From Multivorans sp965116445 (lineage in GTDB: Bacteria; Acidobacteriota; Thermoanaerobaculia; Multivoradales; Multivoraceae), in the NCBI GenBank assembly GCA_965116445.1, contig OZ220688.1, positions 4,588,001 to 4,652,000 on the forward strand: a DNA stretch of 64,000 nucleotides, written 5' to 3'. The position numbers and the translations under genes were made by a program. Under the pieces are notes generated by a model that was not told the DNA's origin, made no database searches, and was given only the letters and a program-made list of their open reading frames with translations. This document shows positions 8,967 to 17,592 of this stretch, piece by piece (within the stretch, counting starts at the first letter, position 1; each line of letters starts with the position of its first letter).

Positions 8967-11137
8967 GCAGTCGCTCCAGCCGCTCCGGCCGCGGCCCCCG
9001 CGCCCATCGCACCGCTCGCAAAGCCCGCCGGGTCGAAGACGGACTCGCCCTCCATGTAGTCCGGCTTGTCGACGCCGAACAGGGCCAAGGCAGTGGGCGC
9101 CATGTCGAGCAGCGACAGGTCGTCGCCGCGGTCGACCGGGCGGCTGCTGAAGAACACGCCGGGCACGAGCCGCGGGTCGACGCAGTGGTCGCCGCTCCAG
9201 GCCTTCTCGTTGTCAGCGAACAACGGACCCGCGACGACGCCGACGGCGCAGTCCCAAGACACGCGGTAGCCGTCGTTGTAGCCCACGATCAGGTCGGGGG
9301 CGTTGCCCTTGTAGGGCCCGGTGTAGAGATCCTCGGCGTCGAAGGCGTCGTTCACGCCGACCGCGGCCCGTTCCTCGTCGCGGAGCCCCTTCCAGGCCGC
9401 GATGAGTTCGCGCTTGAGGGAGCGCGCCTCGTCGCCCGGCTCCACGATGCCGGAGGCCTCGCGGCCCTTCAGGTTGAGGAACACGCCGGCCAGGCCAAGC
9501 GCGTACGCCCGCGTGCGCGACCAGTCCACGCCCTCCAGCCACTCCTCGCTGCCGTCGGCATCCTCCCGAAGCACGAGGTAGCCGTGGTCGAGCAGCCAGC
9601 GGTTCAGGTTCACGCCGCGCCGGAAGGAAGCGAAGCCGTGGTCCGAGAGCACGATCAGGAGATCGTCGTCGTCCAGTTTCTCGATCACCCGACCGACCAG
9701 GGCGTCGTTGTGCCGGTAGTGCTCCTCGATCGTCCGGCGTTGCCTGCCGGTCTTCCTTCCCGGAGCGGCCGGGTGACCATCCTCCGTGTAGCGCCAGAAC
9801 ATGTGCTGGATGCGGTCCGTCGCGTCGAAGACGCAGGTGAGCGAGCCGCGGCGCAGGCGCTCAAGCGCGGCGAAGAACATCTCCTCGCGCTCACGGTCGA
9901 TGTCGTAGGACTGCTGGAGAAACGTCGCATCGTCCGTCACGCCCTCGTTGAGCGCCGTCGTGTCCTCGGCCAGTCCCAGGGTCGCAAACTCGCCGACCCG
10001 CTTCGCCAGGTACGGGGCGTAGTACGAGGGGTGCGAGATCGGCATCGCCGGCTTCTCGGGGTCGATGTGGATGGCCGTCAGGTAGAGCGAGGTGTGCTTG
10101 CCGGCCTCGGTCAGCATCATCCGGGTCAGGCCGTGAACCTTGACTCCGGGGGCGGCGCGGAACTCGAGACGCACCCAGTCCGAAAGCTCTCCCCGCACAA
10201 GCTCGACCGTCTCGGCCGCCACCGTCACCGTTGCGACCCCGGCCTTGCGGTCGACCGCGACCGTCATCGGCACGCGGAGCGGGGGCGGCGGGTCACCATC
10301 CAGAAAGCTGTTCTCGGGTCCCTCGATCACGCTGTCGAAGTGGTCGGGGCCCGAGCCGTTCGAGGCCAGCGGCACGCGCACGCCGCCCTCGCGGATCGTC
10401 CCCGTCGCCGGCCGCGTCGTGTAGTAGAGGAACGTGCCCTGACTGCCCACCAGGTCCGGCACGCACATCGCCGCCAGTTGGGCGCCGTAGAACCGGTCCG
10501 GCGGAAACGTGATCGGAACCCGGAGCACCGTGCTCCAGACGTTCCGCTCGCCCAGCACCGTCCAGAACGGCTTCGACCGGCGCAGCAGGCGGATGTCCGG
10601 CTTCTGCAGGGGGATCTTCCACTTGCCGAGCCTGAGAAACCGCTCGACCCGGCCGATGTGGGCCGAGGACAGCTTTGGCAGGTAGCTCCGCAGGTCCCGG
10701 TCGAGGAAGTCGAAGATGTTGTGCTTCCCTGGATTCGCCCCGGTCGCGAACGTCGACCAGGCAACCGGGGACAGCGCCGGGAAGGTGCTGGCGATCCGCC
10801 GGTAGCTCCCCTGCTTGCTCAGGCGCTTGAAGTTGGGCAGTTCGCCCTCCTTCATCATCCGTTCCGTCAACCGCGGATCCTGGCCGTCGAGACCGACGAA
10901 GACCAGACGCTTCACGTGCGCCTTCGGCGGCTTCTTCCGCCGCACGACCCGCCACAGCGTCCGCACCGGCCACGCCAGCAGCGAGACGAAGGCGAGCACC
11001 ACGGTCGCCAGCAAGACGAGGAAGGACGACATCAGCGCGAACCCCGCCCCGGGGCCTATGTAGGCGGCCACCGGCGCCGCGACAAAGAGCGCCGCGAAGA
11101 GCGCCAGCGCGACGGTTACTGAACGCGGAGCTGGCAA
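8963..11137 (-). CDS. membrane-anchored alkaline phosphatase-superfamily phosphodiesterase
   Basis: A homologue of the downstream lipoprotein. I chose the TTG at 11137 (724 residues) because GGAG lies six bases upstream and a signal or membrane helix follows at once (SVTVALALFAALFVAAPVAA); an alternative TTG at 11209 would add 24 residues. A second helix lies at ~31-55, then a basic stretch (RRKKPPKAHVKR) before the catalytic domain. Catalytic motifs: VGLDGQDP, TFPALSPVAWSTFATG, LSDHGFASF and GDHCVDP. The pair probably act on envelope phosphoesters. It is the first gene of the operon that runs down to 4636. Confidence 0.85.
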   Translation of the reverse strand: MPAPRSVTVALALFAALFVAAPVAAYIGPGAGFALMSSFLVLLATVVLAFVSLLAWPVRTLWRVVRRKKPPKAHVKRLVFVGLDGQDPRLTERMMKEGELPNFKRLSKQGSYRRIASTFPALSPVAWSTFATGANPGKHNIFDFLDRDLRSYLPKLSSAHIGRVERFLRLGKWKIPLQKPDIRLLRRSKPFWTVLGERNVWSTVLRVPITFPPDRFYGAQLAAMCVPDLVGSQGTFLYYTTRPATGTIREGGVRVPLASNGSGPDHFDSVIEGPENSFLDGDPPPPLRVPMTVAVDRKAGVATVTVAAETVELVRGELSDWVRLEFRAAPGVKVHGLTRMMLTEAGKHTSLYLTAIHIDPEKPAMPISHPSYYAPYLAKRVGEFATLGLAEDTTALNEGVTDDATFLQQSYDIDREREEMFFAALERLRRGSLTCVFDATDRIQHMFWRYTEDGHPAAPGRKTGRQRRTIEEHYRHNDALVGRVIEKLDDDDLLIVLSDHGFASFRRGVNLNRWLLDHGYLVLREDADGSEEWLEGVDWSRTRAYALGLAGVFLNLKGREASGIVEPGDEARSLKRELIAAWKGLRDEERAAVGVNDAFDAEDLYTGPYKGNAPDLIVGYNDGYRVSWDCAVGVVAGPLFADNEKAWSGDHCVDPRLVPGVFFSSRPVDRGDDLSLLDMAPTALALFGVDKPDYMEGESVFDPAGFASGAMGAGAAAGAAGATA

Positions 11138-11257
11138 CGGTTTCTCCAGAGACTGGCGCCGCCTGAGCGCAGTAAGCGGCGGTTCGCCAAGCGCCTCGGA
11201 GCATAGCAAGGCCCATGTAGGCGCACCGACGGCTGGAGGCTAGTCTCTACGCCGCCC

Positions 11258-12104
11258 CGCGATTCGACCGAACCAGACTTGGAAGATGGCCGAATTCACG
11301 ACAGACAAGACACCTGCGGAGAACCGGGAGGATCCCGGTCCGAAACCCGGACCGCCTACAGGTTTCTCCAGAATTGCCGGAATCGACTTCGCGACGAAGG
11401 ACGCCAAGAAGGGCTTGGTCCTGGCGACCAGGAAGCGCGGATGTCTTCGACTGGATCGCACCTGGAACCGGCGCAGGCCTTTCCTCGACGTTCTCACGGA
11501 ATGGGTGGACGAAGCCAGGGAAGCCACGCTGATTGCCGTCGATGCACCGCTGGGATGGCCGGCGCCCCTGGAGAAGGCCCTGACTTCGCACGAAGCCGGC
11601 AAGGCCATCGAGACGCCAGCTGACTGCATGTTCCGGCGAAGGACCGACGCCTTCGTTCAACGCGCCATCGGGAAGAAGCCGCTTGAGGTCGGCGCGAACC
11701 TCATTGCCCGGACAGCCCACGCCGCTCTGGCTTTCCTGAGCAAGCTGCGCGAAGAACTGGGGACATCTGTTCCCCTTGCGTGGACCCCCACCGGTGTGGA
11801 GGGACCGGCAGTAATCGAGGTGTATCCTGCCGCGACGCTCAAGGCCTGCGGAATCCCGGATACCGGCTACAAGAAGGTCGATCAGCGGGACGAGCGCCGC
11901 GAGATCGTCGAGGGCCTCAAGCGCCAAGGGGTGGCGATCCCGGATTGCGTGGCCAGCGAACTTCACCGCAACGCGGACACCCTGGACGCCGCGGTCTGTG
12001 TCCTCGCCGCCGAGGACTTCATCGCAGGGCGAGCCGCGGGTCCAGAAGATGAAGACCTGGCCCGCCGTGAAGGCTGGATCTGGGTCCGGTCGGGACGGAC
12101 GAGG
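11258..12104 (+). repeat. long direct repeat, left copy (DUF429 duplication)
   Basis: About 847 bases that match 13656-14500 nearly base for base, at a constant offset of 2398. The match begins 28 bases before the ATG of the DUF429 gene (CGCGATTCGACCGAACCAGAC in both) and ends just after GGGACGGACGAGG. The translated products differ at roughly 25 of 267 positions by eye. The two copies flank a sulfotransferase gene and a DUF433 gene. Confidence 0.9.
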
Positions 12105-12209
12105 GATTACCGCATGCGGGATCTGAGCTATGGCAATCCAGACGATCCAGACCCTCTCGCCGGGCTCTCCTGGGATGAGATTCGCGCCATAAGCTACGAA
12201 CGTCGTTGA
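11286..12209 (+). CDS. DUF429 family protein, copy 1 (predicted RNase H-like fold)
   Basis: 307 residues. The core begins with GIDFATKDAKKGLVLA (Asp near residue 34) and contains IAVDAPLGWP, MFRRRTDAF, EVYPAA and a late DALVCA-like DAAVCVLAAEDF, the pattern of DUF429, a family predicted to have an RNase H-like nuclease fold; the biological role is not established. The N-terminal ~25 residues are charged and Pro-rich. Compared with copy 2 (13684-14523), two extra bases after TGGATCTGGGT shift the frame, so the last ~42 residues are unrelated to the other copy. The shared upstream 28 bases and common ATG support the start. Confidence 0.85.
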   Translation: MAEFTTDKTPAENREDPGPKPGPPTGFSRIAGIDFATKDAKKGLVLATRKRGCLRLDRTWNRRRPFLDVLTEWVDEAREATLIAVDAPLGWPAPLEKALTSHEAGKAIETPADCMFRRRTDAFVQRAIGKKPLEVGANLIARTAHAALAFLSKLREELGTSVPLAWTPTGVEGPAVIEVYPAATLKACGIPDTGYKKVDQRDERREIVEGLKRQGVAIPDCVASELHRNADTLDAAVCVLAAEDFIAGRAAGPEDEDLARREGWIWVRSGRTRDYRMRDLSYGNPDDPDPLAGLSWDEIRAISYERR

Positions 12210-12275
12210 GTCCCTTGGCCGGCCCGGACGGGGGGCCCGATGAGCCGCAGGCGCCCCGGTTAGCATCCGCCCGCG

Positions 12276-12899
12276 ATGAACCTCCGCACCCTCTGGCGCC
12301 GGCTCCGCTACGGCCGGCCGATCGTCGTCGTCTCCGGTCTGCCGCGTTCCGGGACCTCGATGGCGATGAAGATGCTCGAGGCCGGCGGCATGGAGATCGT
12401 GACCGACGGCGAGCGTGAGGCCGACGAGGACAACCCGCGGGGCTACTACGAGGACGAGCGGGTCAAGGACCTGGCCAAAGCCACTGACAAGTCCTGGCTC
12501 CGGGCCTCGCGCGGCCGCGCGGTCAAGGTCATCTCCTTCCTGCTCAAGGACCTGCCTCCCAACCTGAACTACAGGGTCATCCTGATGCGCCGCGACCTGA
12601 CCGAAGTCCTGGCCTCGCAGCGGAAGATGCTCGACCGCCGCGGCGAAACGGACGAGACGCCGGACGAGCGGATGATGGAGCTCTGGCAGGACCAGATGTG
12701 GCGGGTGAACTACCTGCTTCGGAAGGCGCCGCAGTTCGAGTCGGTCGAGATCGAGTATCGGGAAGCGTTACAGAACCCGGAAGCTGCCGCGGCCCGGATC
12801 GCTGGCCTCGTCGATGGGCTCGATCAGCAGGCCATGGCGAAGATCGTCGATCCGGCGCTCTACCGAAACCGGGCTGAGCCGACCCCAACCGATAGCTGA
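12276..12899 (+). CDS. sulfotransferase-like P-loop protein
   Basis: 207 residues. The N-terminal strand and P-loop SGLPRSGTSM (residues 20-29) is the 5'-phosphosulfate-binding motif of PAPS-dependent sulfotransferases. A second conserved arginine element (YRVILMRRDLTEVLASQRKML, ~100-120) matches the 3'-phosphate-binding region. These enzymes transfer sulfate from PAPS to a hydroxyl or amine acceptor; the acceptor is unknown. At about 207 residues it is shorter than most. It starts 66 bases after DUF429 copy 1 and sits in the single-copy segment between the direct repeats. Confidence 0.82.
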   Translation: MNLRTLWRRLRYGRPIVVVSGLPRSGTSMAMKMLEAGGMEIVTDGEREADEDNPRGYYEDERVKDLAKATDKSWLRASRGRAVKVISFLLKDLPPNLNYRVILMRRDLTEVLASQRKMLDRRGETDETPDERMMELWQDQMWRVNYLLRKAPQFESVEIEYREALQNPEAAAARIAGLVDGLDQQAMAKIVDPALYRNRAEPTPTDS

Positions 12900-12977
12900 T
12901 CTGCTATCTTGGCTACCTACATGCCGGCTGGGTCAAGGGCGTCTCGGCCGGATCCATCAGCGAGAGGACACACCGCC

Positions 12978-13643
12978 ATGCAGCCCGGTCCGGAACCGCG
13001 CTATCGGCTCAGCGAGGCGGCGATCATCATCGGAATGCCGGCACCGACGTTGCGGACCTGGTTCTGCGGCTGGCCAGGAGGAAAGCCTGCCGTACTGCTC
13101 CCGGATGGCGGCGCCCGAAGACCTCCGGTACTCAGCTTCTTCAATGTCGTCGAGGCACGATTCCTCAACGCCTACCGGCGGCGCGGCGTGTCCATGCAGA
13201 AGATCCGGCAGGCACTGGACTTCGTGAGCAAGAAACTCGCCGGCTTTGAGCGCCCCTTGCTCAAGCCCGACTTCGAGACGGACGGCAGGGCCCTCTTCAT
13301 CCAGCTTCAGGAGGCTGGCGAAAGTTCCAAGCTGCTGGAAGCAAGCGCCGGCGGCCAGCTCGTGTGGCCCGAGGCAGTGCAGGCGCATTTCAAGTCCCTC
13401 GACTTCGACGACCGTGGCGATCCCACCCGGCTGTGGCTCGACGACCGCCGAGAGGTCATGCTCGATCCGCGCTACGGTTGGGGGCTACCGGTCATCGCCG
13501 GGGTCGGAGTCAGGACCGACGTCCTCTATGAGCGGCTGCAAGCTGGCGAGGAACTGCCGGCAATCGCGGAGGACTTCTCACTAAGTCCGGCCGCGCTCAA
13601 GGCCGCCATCGCTTGGGAACAAGCCGCCAGGCGCGCGGCGTAG
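12978..13643 (+). CDS. MerR-like/DUF433 protein (VapB45-type antitoxin-like regulator)
   Basis: 221 residues. I took the ATG at 12978 because GAGAGGA lies nine bases upstream; an in-frame ATG at 12909 would add a poorly structured leader. Residues ~8-45 (YRLSEAAIIIGMPAPTLRTWF) look like a MerR-type helix-turn-helix. The C-terminus (RYGWGLPVIAGVGVRTDVLYERLQAGEELPAIAEDFSLS; key are GVRTDVL and the second HTH) is a DUF433 domain. DUF433 proteins with this layout act as antitoxins to PIN-like toxins in some bacteria, but no PIN gene follows. The next gene, 40 bases on, is DUF429 copy 2. Confidence 0.78.
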   Translation: MQPGPEPRYRLSEAAIIIGMPAPTLRTWFCGWPGGKPAVLLPDGGARRPPVLSFFNVVEARFLNAYRRRGVSMQKIRQALDFVSKKLAGFERPLLKPDFETDGRALFIQLQEAGESSKLLEASAGGQLVWPEAVQAHFKSLDFDDRGDPTRLWLDDRREVMLDPRYGWGLPVIAGVGVRTDVLYERLQAGEELPAIAEDFSLSPAALKAAIAWEQAARRAA

Positions 13644-13655
13644 GCTGGCCTCCTT

Positions 13656-14500
13656 CGCGATTCGACCGAACCAGACCTGGAAGATGGCCGAATTCACGAC
13701 AGACAAGACACCTGCGGAGAACCGGGAGGATCCCGGTCCGGATCCCGGAGCGCCTACAGGTTTCTCCAGAATTGTCGGAATCGACTTCGCGACGAAGGAC
13801 GCCAGGAAGGGCTTGGTCCTGGCGACCAGGAAGCGCGGCTGTCTTCGACTGGATCGCACCTGGAAACGGCGCAGACCTTTCCTCGACGTTCTCACGAAAT
13901 GGGTGGCCGAAGCCAGGGAAGCCACGCTGATTGCCGTCGACGCACCGTTGGGATGGCCGGCGCCCTTGGGCAAGGCCCTGAAGTCGCACGAAGCCGGCAA
14001 GGCCATCGAGACGCCAGCCGACTGCATGTTCCGGCGAAGGACCGACGCCTTCGTTCAACACGCCATCGGGAAGAAGCCGCTCGAGGTCGGCGCGGACCGC
14101 ATTGCCCGGACAACCCACGCCGCTCTGGCTTTCCTGAGCAAGCTGCGCGAAGAACTGGGGACATCTGTTCCCCTTGCGTGGACCCCCACCGGTGTGGAGG
14201 GACCGGCGGCAATCGAGGTGTATCCTGCCGCGACGCTCAAGGCCTACCGAATCCGGGATGCCGGCTACAAGAAGGTCGATCAGCGCGACGAGCGTCGCGA
14301 GATCGTCGAGGGCCTCGAGCGCCAAGGGATGACGATCCCGGATTGCCTGGCCAGCGAACTTCACCGCAGCGCGGACACCCTGGACGCCGCAGTCTGTGTC
14401 CTCGCCGCCGAGGACTTCATCGAAGGCCGAGCCGCGGGTCCAGAAGATCAAGACCTGGCTCGCCGTGAAGGCTGGATCTGGGTGGTCGGGACGGACGAGG
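13656..14500 (+). repeat. long direct repeat, right copy (DUF429 duplication)
   Basis: The right arm of the duplication, about 845 bases, in the same orientation as 11258-12104. It lacks the two-base CC found near the end of the left copy. Homologous recombination between the arms would remove about 2.4 kb, including the sulfotransferase and DUF433 genes. Confidence 0.9.
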
Positions 14501-14523
14501 CCAAGGCCAGGGAAGTCCCCTGA
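13684..14523 (+). CDS. DUF429 family protein, copy 2
   Basis: 279 residues, about nine in ten identical to copy 1 over their first ~267 residues. The same motifs are present: GIDFATKDA, IAVDAPLGWP, MFRRRTDAF, EVYPAATLKA and DAAVCVLAAEDF. The C-terminus GWIWVVGTDEAKAREVP continues the conserved frame, so this copy probably keeps the ancestral ending while copy 1 is frameshifted. It follows the DUF433 gene by 40 bases and could be cotranscribed with it. Substitutions are spread over the gene and the frame is intact, which suggests the copy is or was under selection. A palindromic repeat follows the stop. Confidence 0.85.
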   Translation: MAEFTTDKTPAENREDPGPDPGAPTGFSRIVGIDFATKDARKGLVLATRKRGCLRLDRTWKRRRPFLDVLTKWVAEAREATLIAVDAPLGWPAPLGKALKSHEAGKAIETPADCMFRRRTDAFVQHAIGKKPLEVGADRIARTTHAALAFLSKLREELGTSVPLAWTPTGVEGPAAIEVYPAATLKAYRIRDAGYKKVDQRDERREIVEGLERQGMTIPDCLASELHRSADTLDAAVCVLAAEDFIEGRAAGPEDQDLARREGWIWVVGTDEAKAREVP

Positions 14524-14578
14524 GGCCTGACGCCAGCGTTGGCGCTGGCAGGAGGCGCAGAAGCCGGCGCTTCGCGCC

Positions 14579-14612
14579 GGATGCCGACGGGGACGTCGGC
14601 GCACCCAGTGGG
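14579..14612. repeat. palindromic intergenic repeat, copy 2
   Basis: GGATGCCGAC-GGGG-ACGTCGGCGCACCCAGTGGG, the shared core with paired changes (GCCGAC/GTCGGC) that keep the stem. A second hairpin, GCCGGCGC-TTC-GCGCCGG, lies directly upstream (around 14562-14580). It lies between the convergent 3' ends of DUF429 copy 2 and the ligase gene, where it could serve as a bidirectional terminator or mRNA-end structure. Confidence 0.85.
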
Positions 14613-14655
14613 CGAAACTTGCCTCAACTGCTGAGGCTACGCCGGTTCAGGGAAT

Positions 14656-15750
14656 CTAATACACCCCCACCGTCGTCGCCGACGCCAACCGCGCAAACGG
14701 CCGGACGCCGCTGACGCCGTCCCAGGGATAGTCGACGTAGGGCTGCTCCCGCTCGCCCTCGTCGCGCTCCAGAAAGCCGGGGACGAAGAACTCGCGGGTC
14801 AGGGTCGTGAGGCGGACGCGGCCGGTGGCGCCGTAGTCGACGACCTGGTCGGGGTCGTCGGGGTCGACGACTTCGAGCACGGCCCGGGGCTGGGGCGCGT
14901 AGTAGGCGATCGTGTAGCCCTCTTCGGCCGTGACCGGCCTTGAGGCCGCAAGGCCCATCAGCGTGTTGCCGTAGGTGGGCGTCATGTAGACGCCGTCCAG
15001 GAGTTCCTCGACGGCGAAGCGCGTCCACTGGGGCGTGAACTCCGTGCCGCCGGAGAAGATGCCCTTGATCCCCGTGTCGGCGAGTGTCTGGCCGCGGTCC
15101 TCGAGTGCCATGCACAGGGACTCGAGCAACTTGGGCGTCGCGAACATCGCCTGGATGTCGTGTCCGGCAGAGAGGACGGACAGCGCCTGGTCGGTCACAT
15201 GGTCCTTGTACGCCTCGAGGTGCTCCATCCAGCCCTTCTTGATCAGCTTGATCACCCAGCGCGGATCGAGGTCGACGCAGAAGCAGATGCCGCCCCGGTA
15301 CTGGCAGAGGTGCTCCACCGCAAGACGCAGGCGGCGCGGACCGGAGGGCCCCAGCATCAGCCAGTTGGACCCCGGCGGAAAGTGCTCGTCCGGCAGGCTG
15401 GCGCTGAACAGCTCGTAGTCCGTGCGGAAGTCGTTCAGCGCGACGCGGCTCTTCGGGATCCCCGTCGTGCCGCCGGTCTCGAACACGTAGACGGGATCGT
15501 CCGCCATCGCCTTCGGCACCCATCGCCGCACCGGGCCGCCGCGAAGCCACTCGTCCTCGAAGGGTGGGAACTTCCGCAGGTCCTCGTAGCCGGCGATGTC
15601 GCTGCGAGGATCGAAATCGAGCTTCGAGGCGAAGTCCAGCCAGAAGGGCGTTCCGGTCTCCGGGTTGAAATGCCACTCCATCATGTCGCGGACGTGGGCG
15701 TCGAGTTGTTCCCTGGCCTGGGCCTGGGCGTCAGCGCTGGCGACTTCCAT
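14656..15750 (-). CDS. LuxE/PaaK-like adenylate-forming ligase
   Basis: 364 residues. The start is ATG 15750. The motif ETGGTTGIPKSR (about residues 91-102) is the phosphate-binding loop of adenylate-forming enzymes, and GIFSGGTEFTP and TPTYGNTLMGLA resemble PaaK and LuxE segments. Such enzymes activate a carboxylate with ATP to acyl-AMP and pass it to CoA or to a protein Cys. The length is closer to LuxE acyl-protein synthetase (~370) than to PaaK (~430). It lies downstream of the PQQ dehydrogenase on the same strand (118-base gap), hinting at a role in processing an oxidised alcohol product. Substrate unknown. Confidence 0.75.
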   Translation of the reverse strand: MEVASADAQAQAREQLDAHVRDMMEWHFNPETGTPFWLDFASKLDFDPRSDIAGYEDLRKFPPFEDEWLRGGPVRRWVPKAMADDPVYVFETGGTTGIPKSRVALNDFRTDYELFSASLPDEHFPPGSNWLMLGPSGPRRLRLAVEHLCQYRGGICFCVDLDPRWVIKLIKKGWMEHLEAYKDHVTDQALSVLSAGHDIQAMFATPKLLESLCMALEDRGQTLADTGIKGIFSGGTEFTPQWTRFAVEELLDGVYMTPTYGNTLMGLAASRPVTAEEGYTIAYYAPQPRAVLEVVDPDDPDQVVDYGATGRVRLTTLTREFFVPGFLERDEGEREQPYVDYPWDGVSGVRPFARLASATTVGVY

Positions 15751-15868
15751 TTTTCGGGCTCCAATCGGGATCGGTCTTGCTCGTTCGGAGTTGCTGTTCC
15801 GCGGTGCCCGCGGCGGGCGGCAGATTACAGCACTCGCGGCGCCAGCCCGGCGGCCGGCGTCAGGACTT

Positions 15869-17590
15869 CTACTCCGGCAACGCGAACACCCAGAGCACTC
15901 CGCCCTGGGGTACGTAGGTCCGTGTACCGATCGCACCGTCCAGGTGAGCCGTGCCGCGCTGCGCGTCGACGCCCCAGCCGGACTGGACGGCGACGTACTG
16001 CACGCCGTCAACCTCGTAAGACGTGGGCACGCCCGTGACACCGGAATTCGTCCGTTGCTGCCAGAGCGTTTCGCCGGTCGCGGCATCGAAGGCCCGGAAG
16101 TAACGATCGCTGGTGCCACCCATGAAGACCAGGCCGCCGGCCGTGGTCAGCACCGGTCCCCAGAGGGGGCGCTCGAAGTCGACGGTCCACACTCTCTCCC
16201 GCGTGTCGAGGTTCCACGCCTGGAGTTCGCCGTAGTGGTCAGCGCCCTCTCGCGACACGAAGCCGCCCTCCATTCCCATGAACGTGCGCCCGGGGCGGTA
16301 GTCCTGCTCGACGCCCTCAAGATACGAGCAGGTGTTCTCGTTGGCCGGGATGTAGAGCAGCTTCGTGTCCGGGTTCCATGCGGCCGGAGGCCAGTTCTTG
16401 CCGCCCGACCAGGACGGGCAGAAGACCGCCCGCTCACCGGTGCCCGGGGTCTTCGCCGGGTCGTACTCGGGGCGGCCGGTGTCGGGATCGATCGATGTGA
16501 ACACGTCCTGGTACACGAACTGCGTGGCGTCCAGGAAGTCGATCGAGTCCGCGCTCCGCTCCAGGACCCACAGGTAGGCGTTGCGCCCCGGATGGACCAG
16601 GGCCTTGCGGGTCGTGCCGCCGCGCTCGACGTCGATCAGCAGTGGCGGGTCGACCTCGTCCCAGTCCCAACTGTCGTTCCAGTGGTACTGGTGGTGGCCC
16701 CTGAGTTCGCCCGTGTCCACGTCGAGCGCCAGCACGGACGTTGCGTAGAGGTTGTCGCCCGGCCGTGCGTCGCCGGTCCAGGGGCCGCCGTTGCCGGTGC
16801 CCCAGTAGGTCAGCCGCAGCTCCGGATCGTAGGTGCCGGTGACCCAGACCGGCACGCCACCCGTCCGCCAGGTGTCGCCGGTCCACGTGTCGTGGCCGGG
16901 CTCGCCGGGGCCGGGGATCGTGTACGTCTTCCAGAGTTCGTTCCCGCTGTCCGCGTCGTAGGCCGCGACGAAGCCGCGAATGCCCCACTCACCGCCCGAA
17001 ACGCCGACCATGACCTTGCCTTCGACCGCCAGCGGCGCGAGGGTCATGTAGTAGCCGCGGGCGTAGTCCTCCACCGCGGTTTCCCAGGCCACCCTGCCGG
17101 TCACGGCGTCCAGGGCGATCAGCCGCGCATCGACCGTCGCGACGTAGACCCGGTCTCCCCACAGCGCCACGCCGCGGTTCGTCGGGTGCATCTGCTGCAG
17201 GTCTTCGGGCAGTTCGGGAACAAACCGCCACAGCAACTCGCCCGACCGGGCGTCCAGGGCGAGGACGCGGCTGCCCGGAGTCGTGATGAAGAGCGTGCCG
17301 TCGTTCACGATCGGCGGCGCCTGGTGGCCCTCGTTGACACTCGTCGAGAAGGTCCATGCGGGCGCCAGCGAACCGACGTTCGAGGCGTCGACCTGATCGA
17401 GCGGGCTGTAGCCCCAACCGTCGTAGGTGCGCCGGTACATGAGCCAGTTCTCCGGTTCCGGCGCAAGCAGCCGCTCCTGGGTCACCGGACGATAGGCCCG
17501 CTCCTGTCCGACGACCGGCGTCGCGGCCAGCGCAGCGGCAAGGACGAGAGTTCGAGCGAACAACCGAGAGACTGCGTATCGCTGCACCAC
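15869..17590 (-). CDS. PQQ-dependent alcohol dehydrogenase, methanol/ethanol family
   Basis: 573 residues with a signal peptide, starting at GTG 17590 (or GTG 17587); AAGGAG lies upstream inside the end of the Rieske gene. Beta-propeller repeats such as VLALDARSGELLWRF recur. Cofactor and metal ligands can be placed: Glu201 (SGGEWG), Asn267 (WGTGNGG) and catalytic Asp309 in NDSWDWD. Asp311, two residues after the catalytic Asp, is the residue that marks lanthanide-dependent members such as XoxF and PedH. The CPSWSGGKNWPP segment is also typical. It oxidises a primary alcohol in the periplasm and passes electrons to a carrier. There is no fused cytochrome domain; the adjacent Rieske protein may accept electrons. 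Confidence 0.9.
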   Translation of the reverse strand: MVQRYAVSRLFARTLVLAAALAATPVVGQERAYRPVTQERLLAPEPENWLMYRRTYDGWGYSPLDQVDASNVGSLAPAWTFSTSVNEGHQAPPIVNDGTLFITTPGSRVLALDARSGELLWRFVPELPEDLQQMHPTNRGVALWGDRVYVATVDARLIALDAVTGRVAWETAVEDYARGYYMTLAPLAVEGKVMVGVSGGEWGIRGFVAAYDADSGNELWKTYTIPGPGEPGHDTWTGDTWRTGGVPVWVTGTYDPELRLTYWGTGNGGPWTGDARPGDNLYATSVLALDVDTGELRGHHQYHWNDSWDWDEVDPPLLIDVERGGTTRKALVHPGRNAYLWVLERSADSIDFLDATQFVYQDVFTSIDPDTGRPEYDPAKTPGTGERAVFCPSWSGGKNWPPAAWNPDTKLLYIPANENTCSYLEGVEQDYRPGRTFMGMEGGFVSREGADHYGELQAWNLDTRERVWTVDFERPLWGPVLTTAGGLVFMGGTSDRYFRAFDAATGETLWQQRTNSGVTGVPTSYEVDGVQYVAVQSGWGVDAQRGTAHLDGAIGTRTYVPQGGVLWVFALPE

Positions 17591-17592
17591 CT

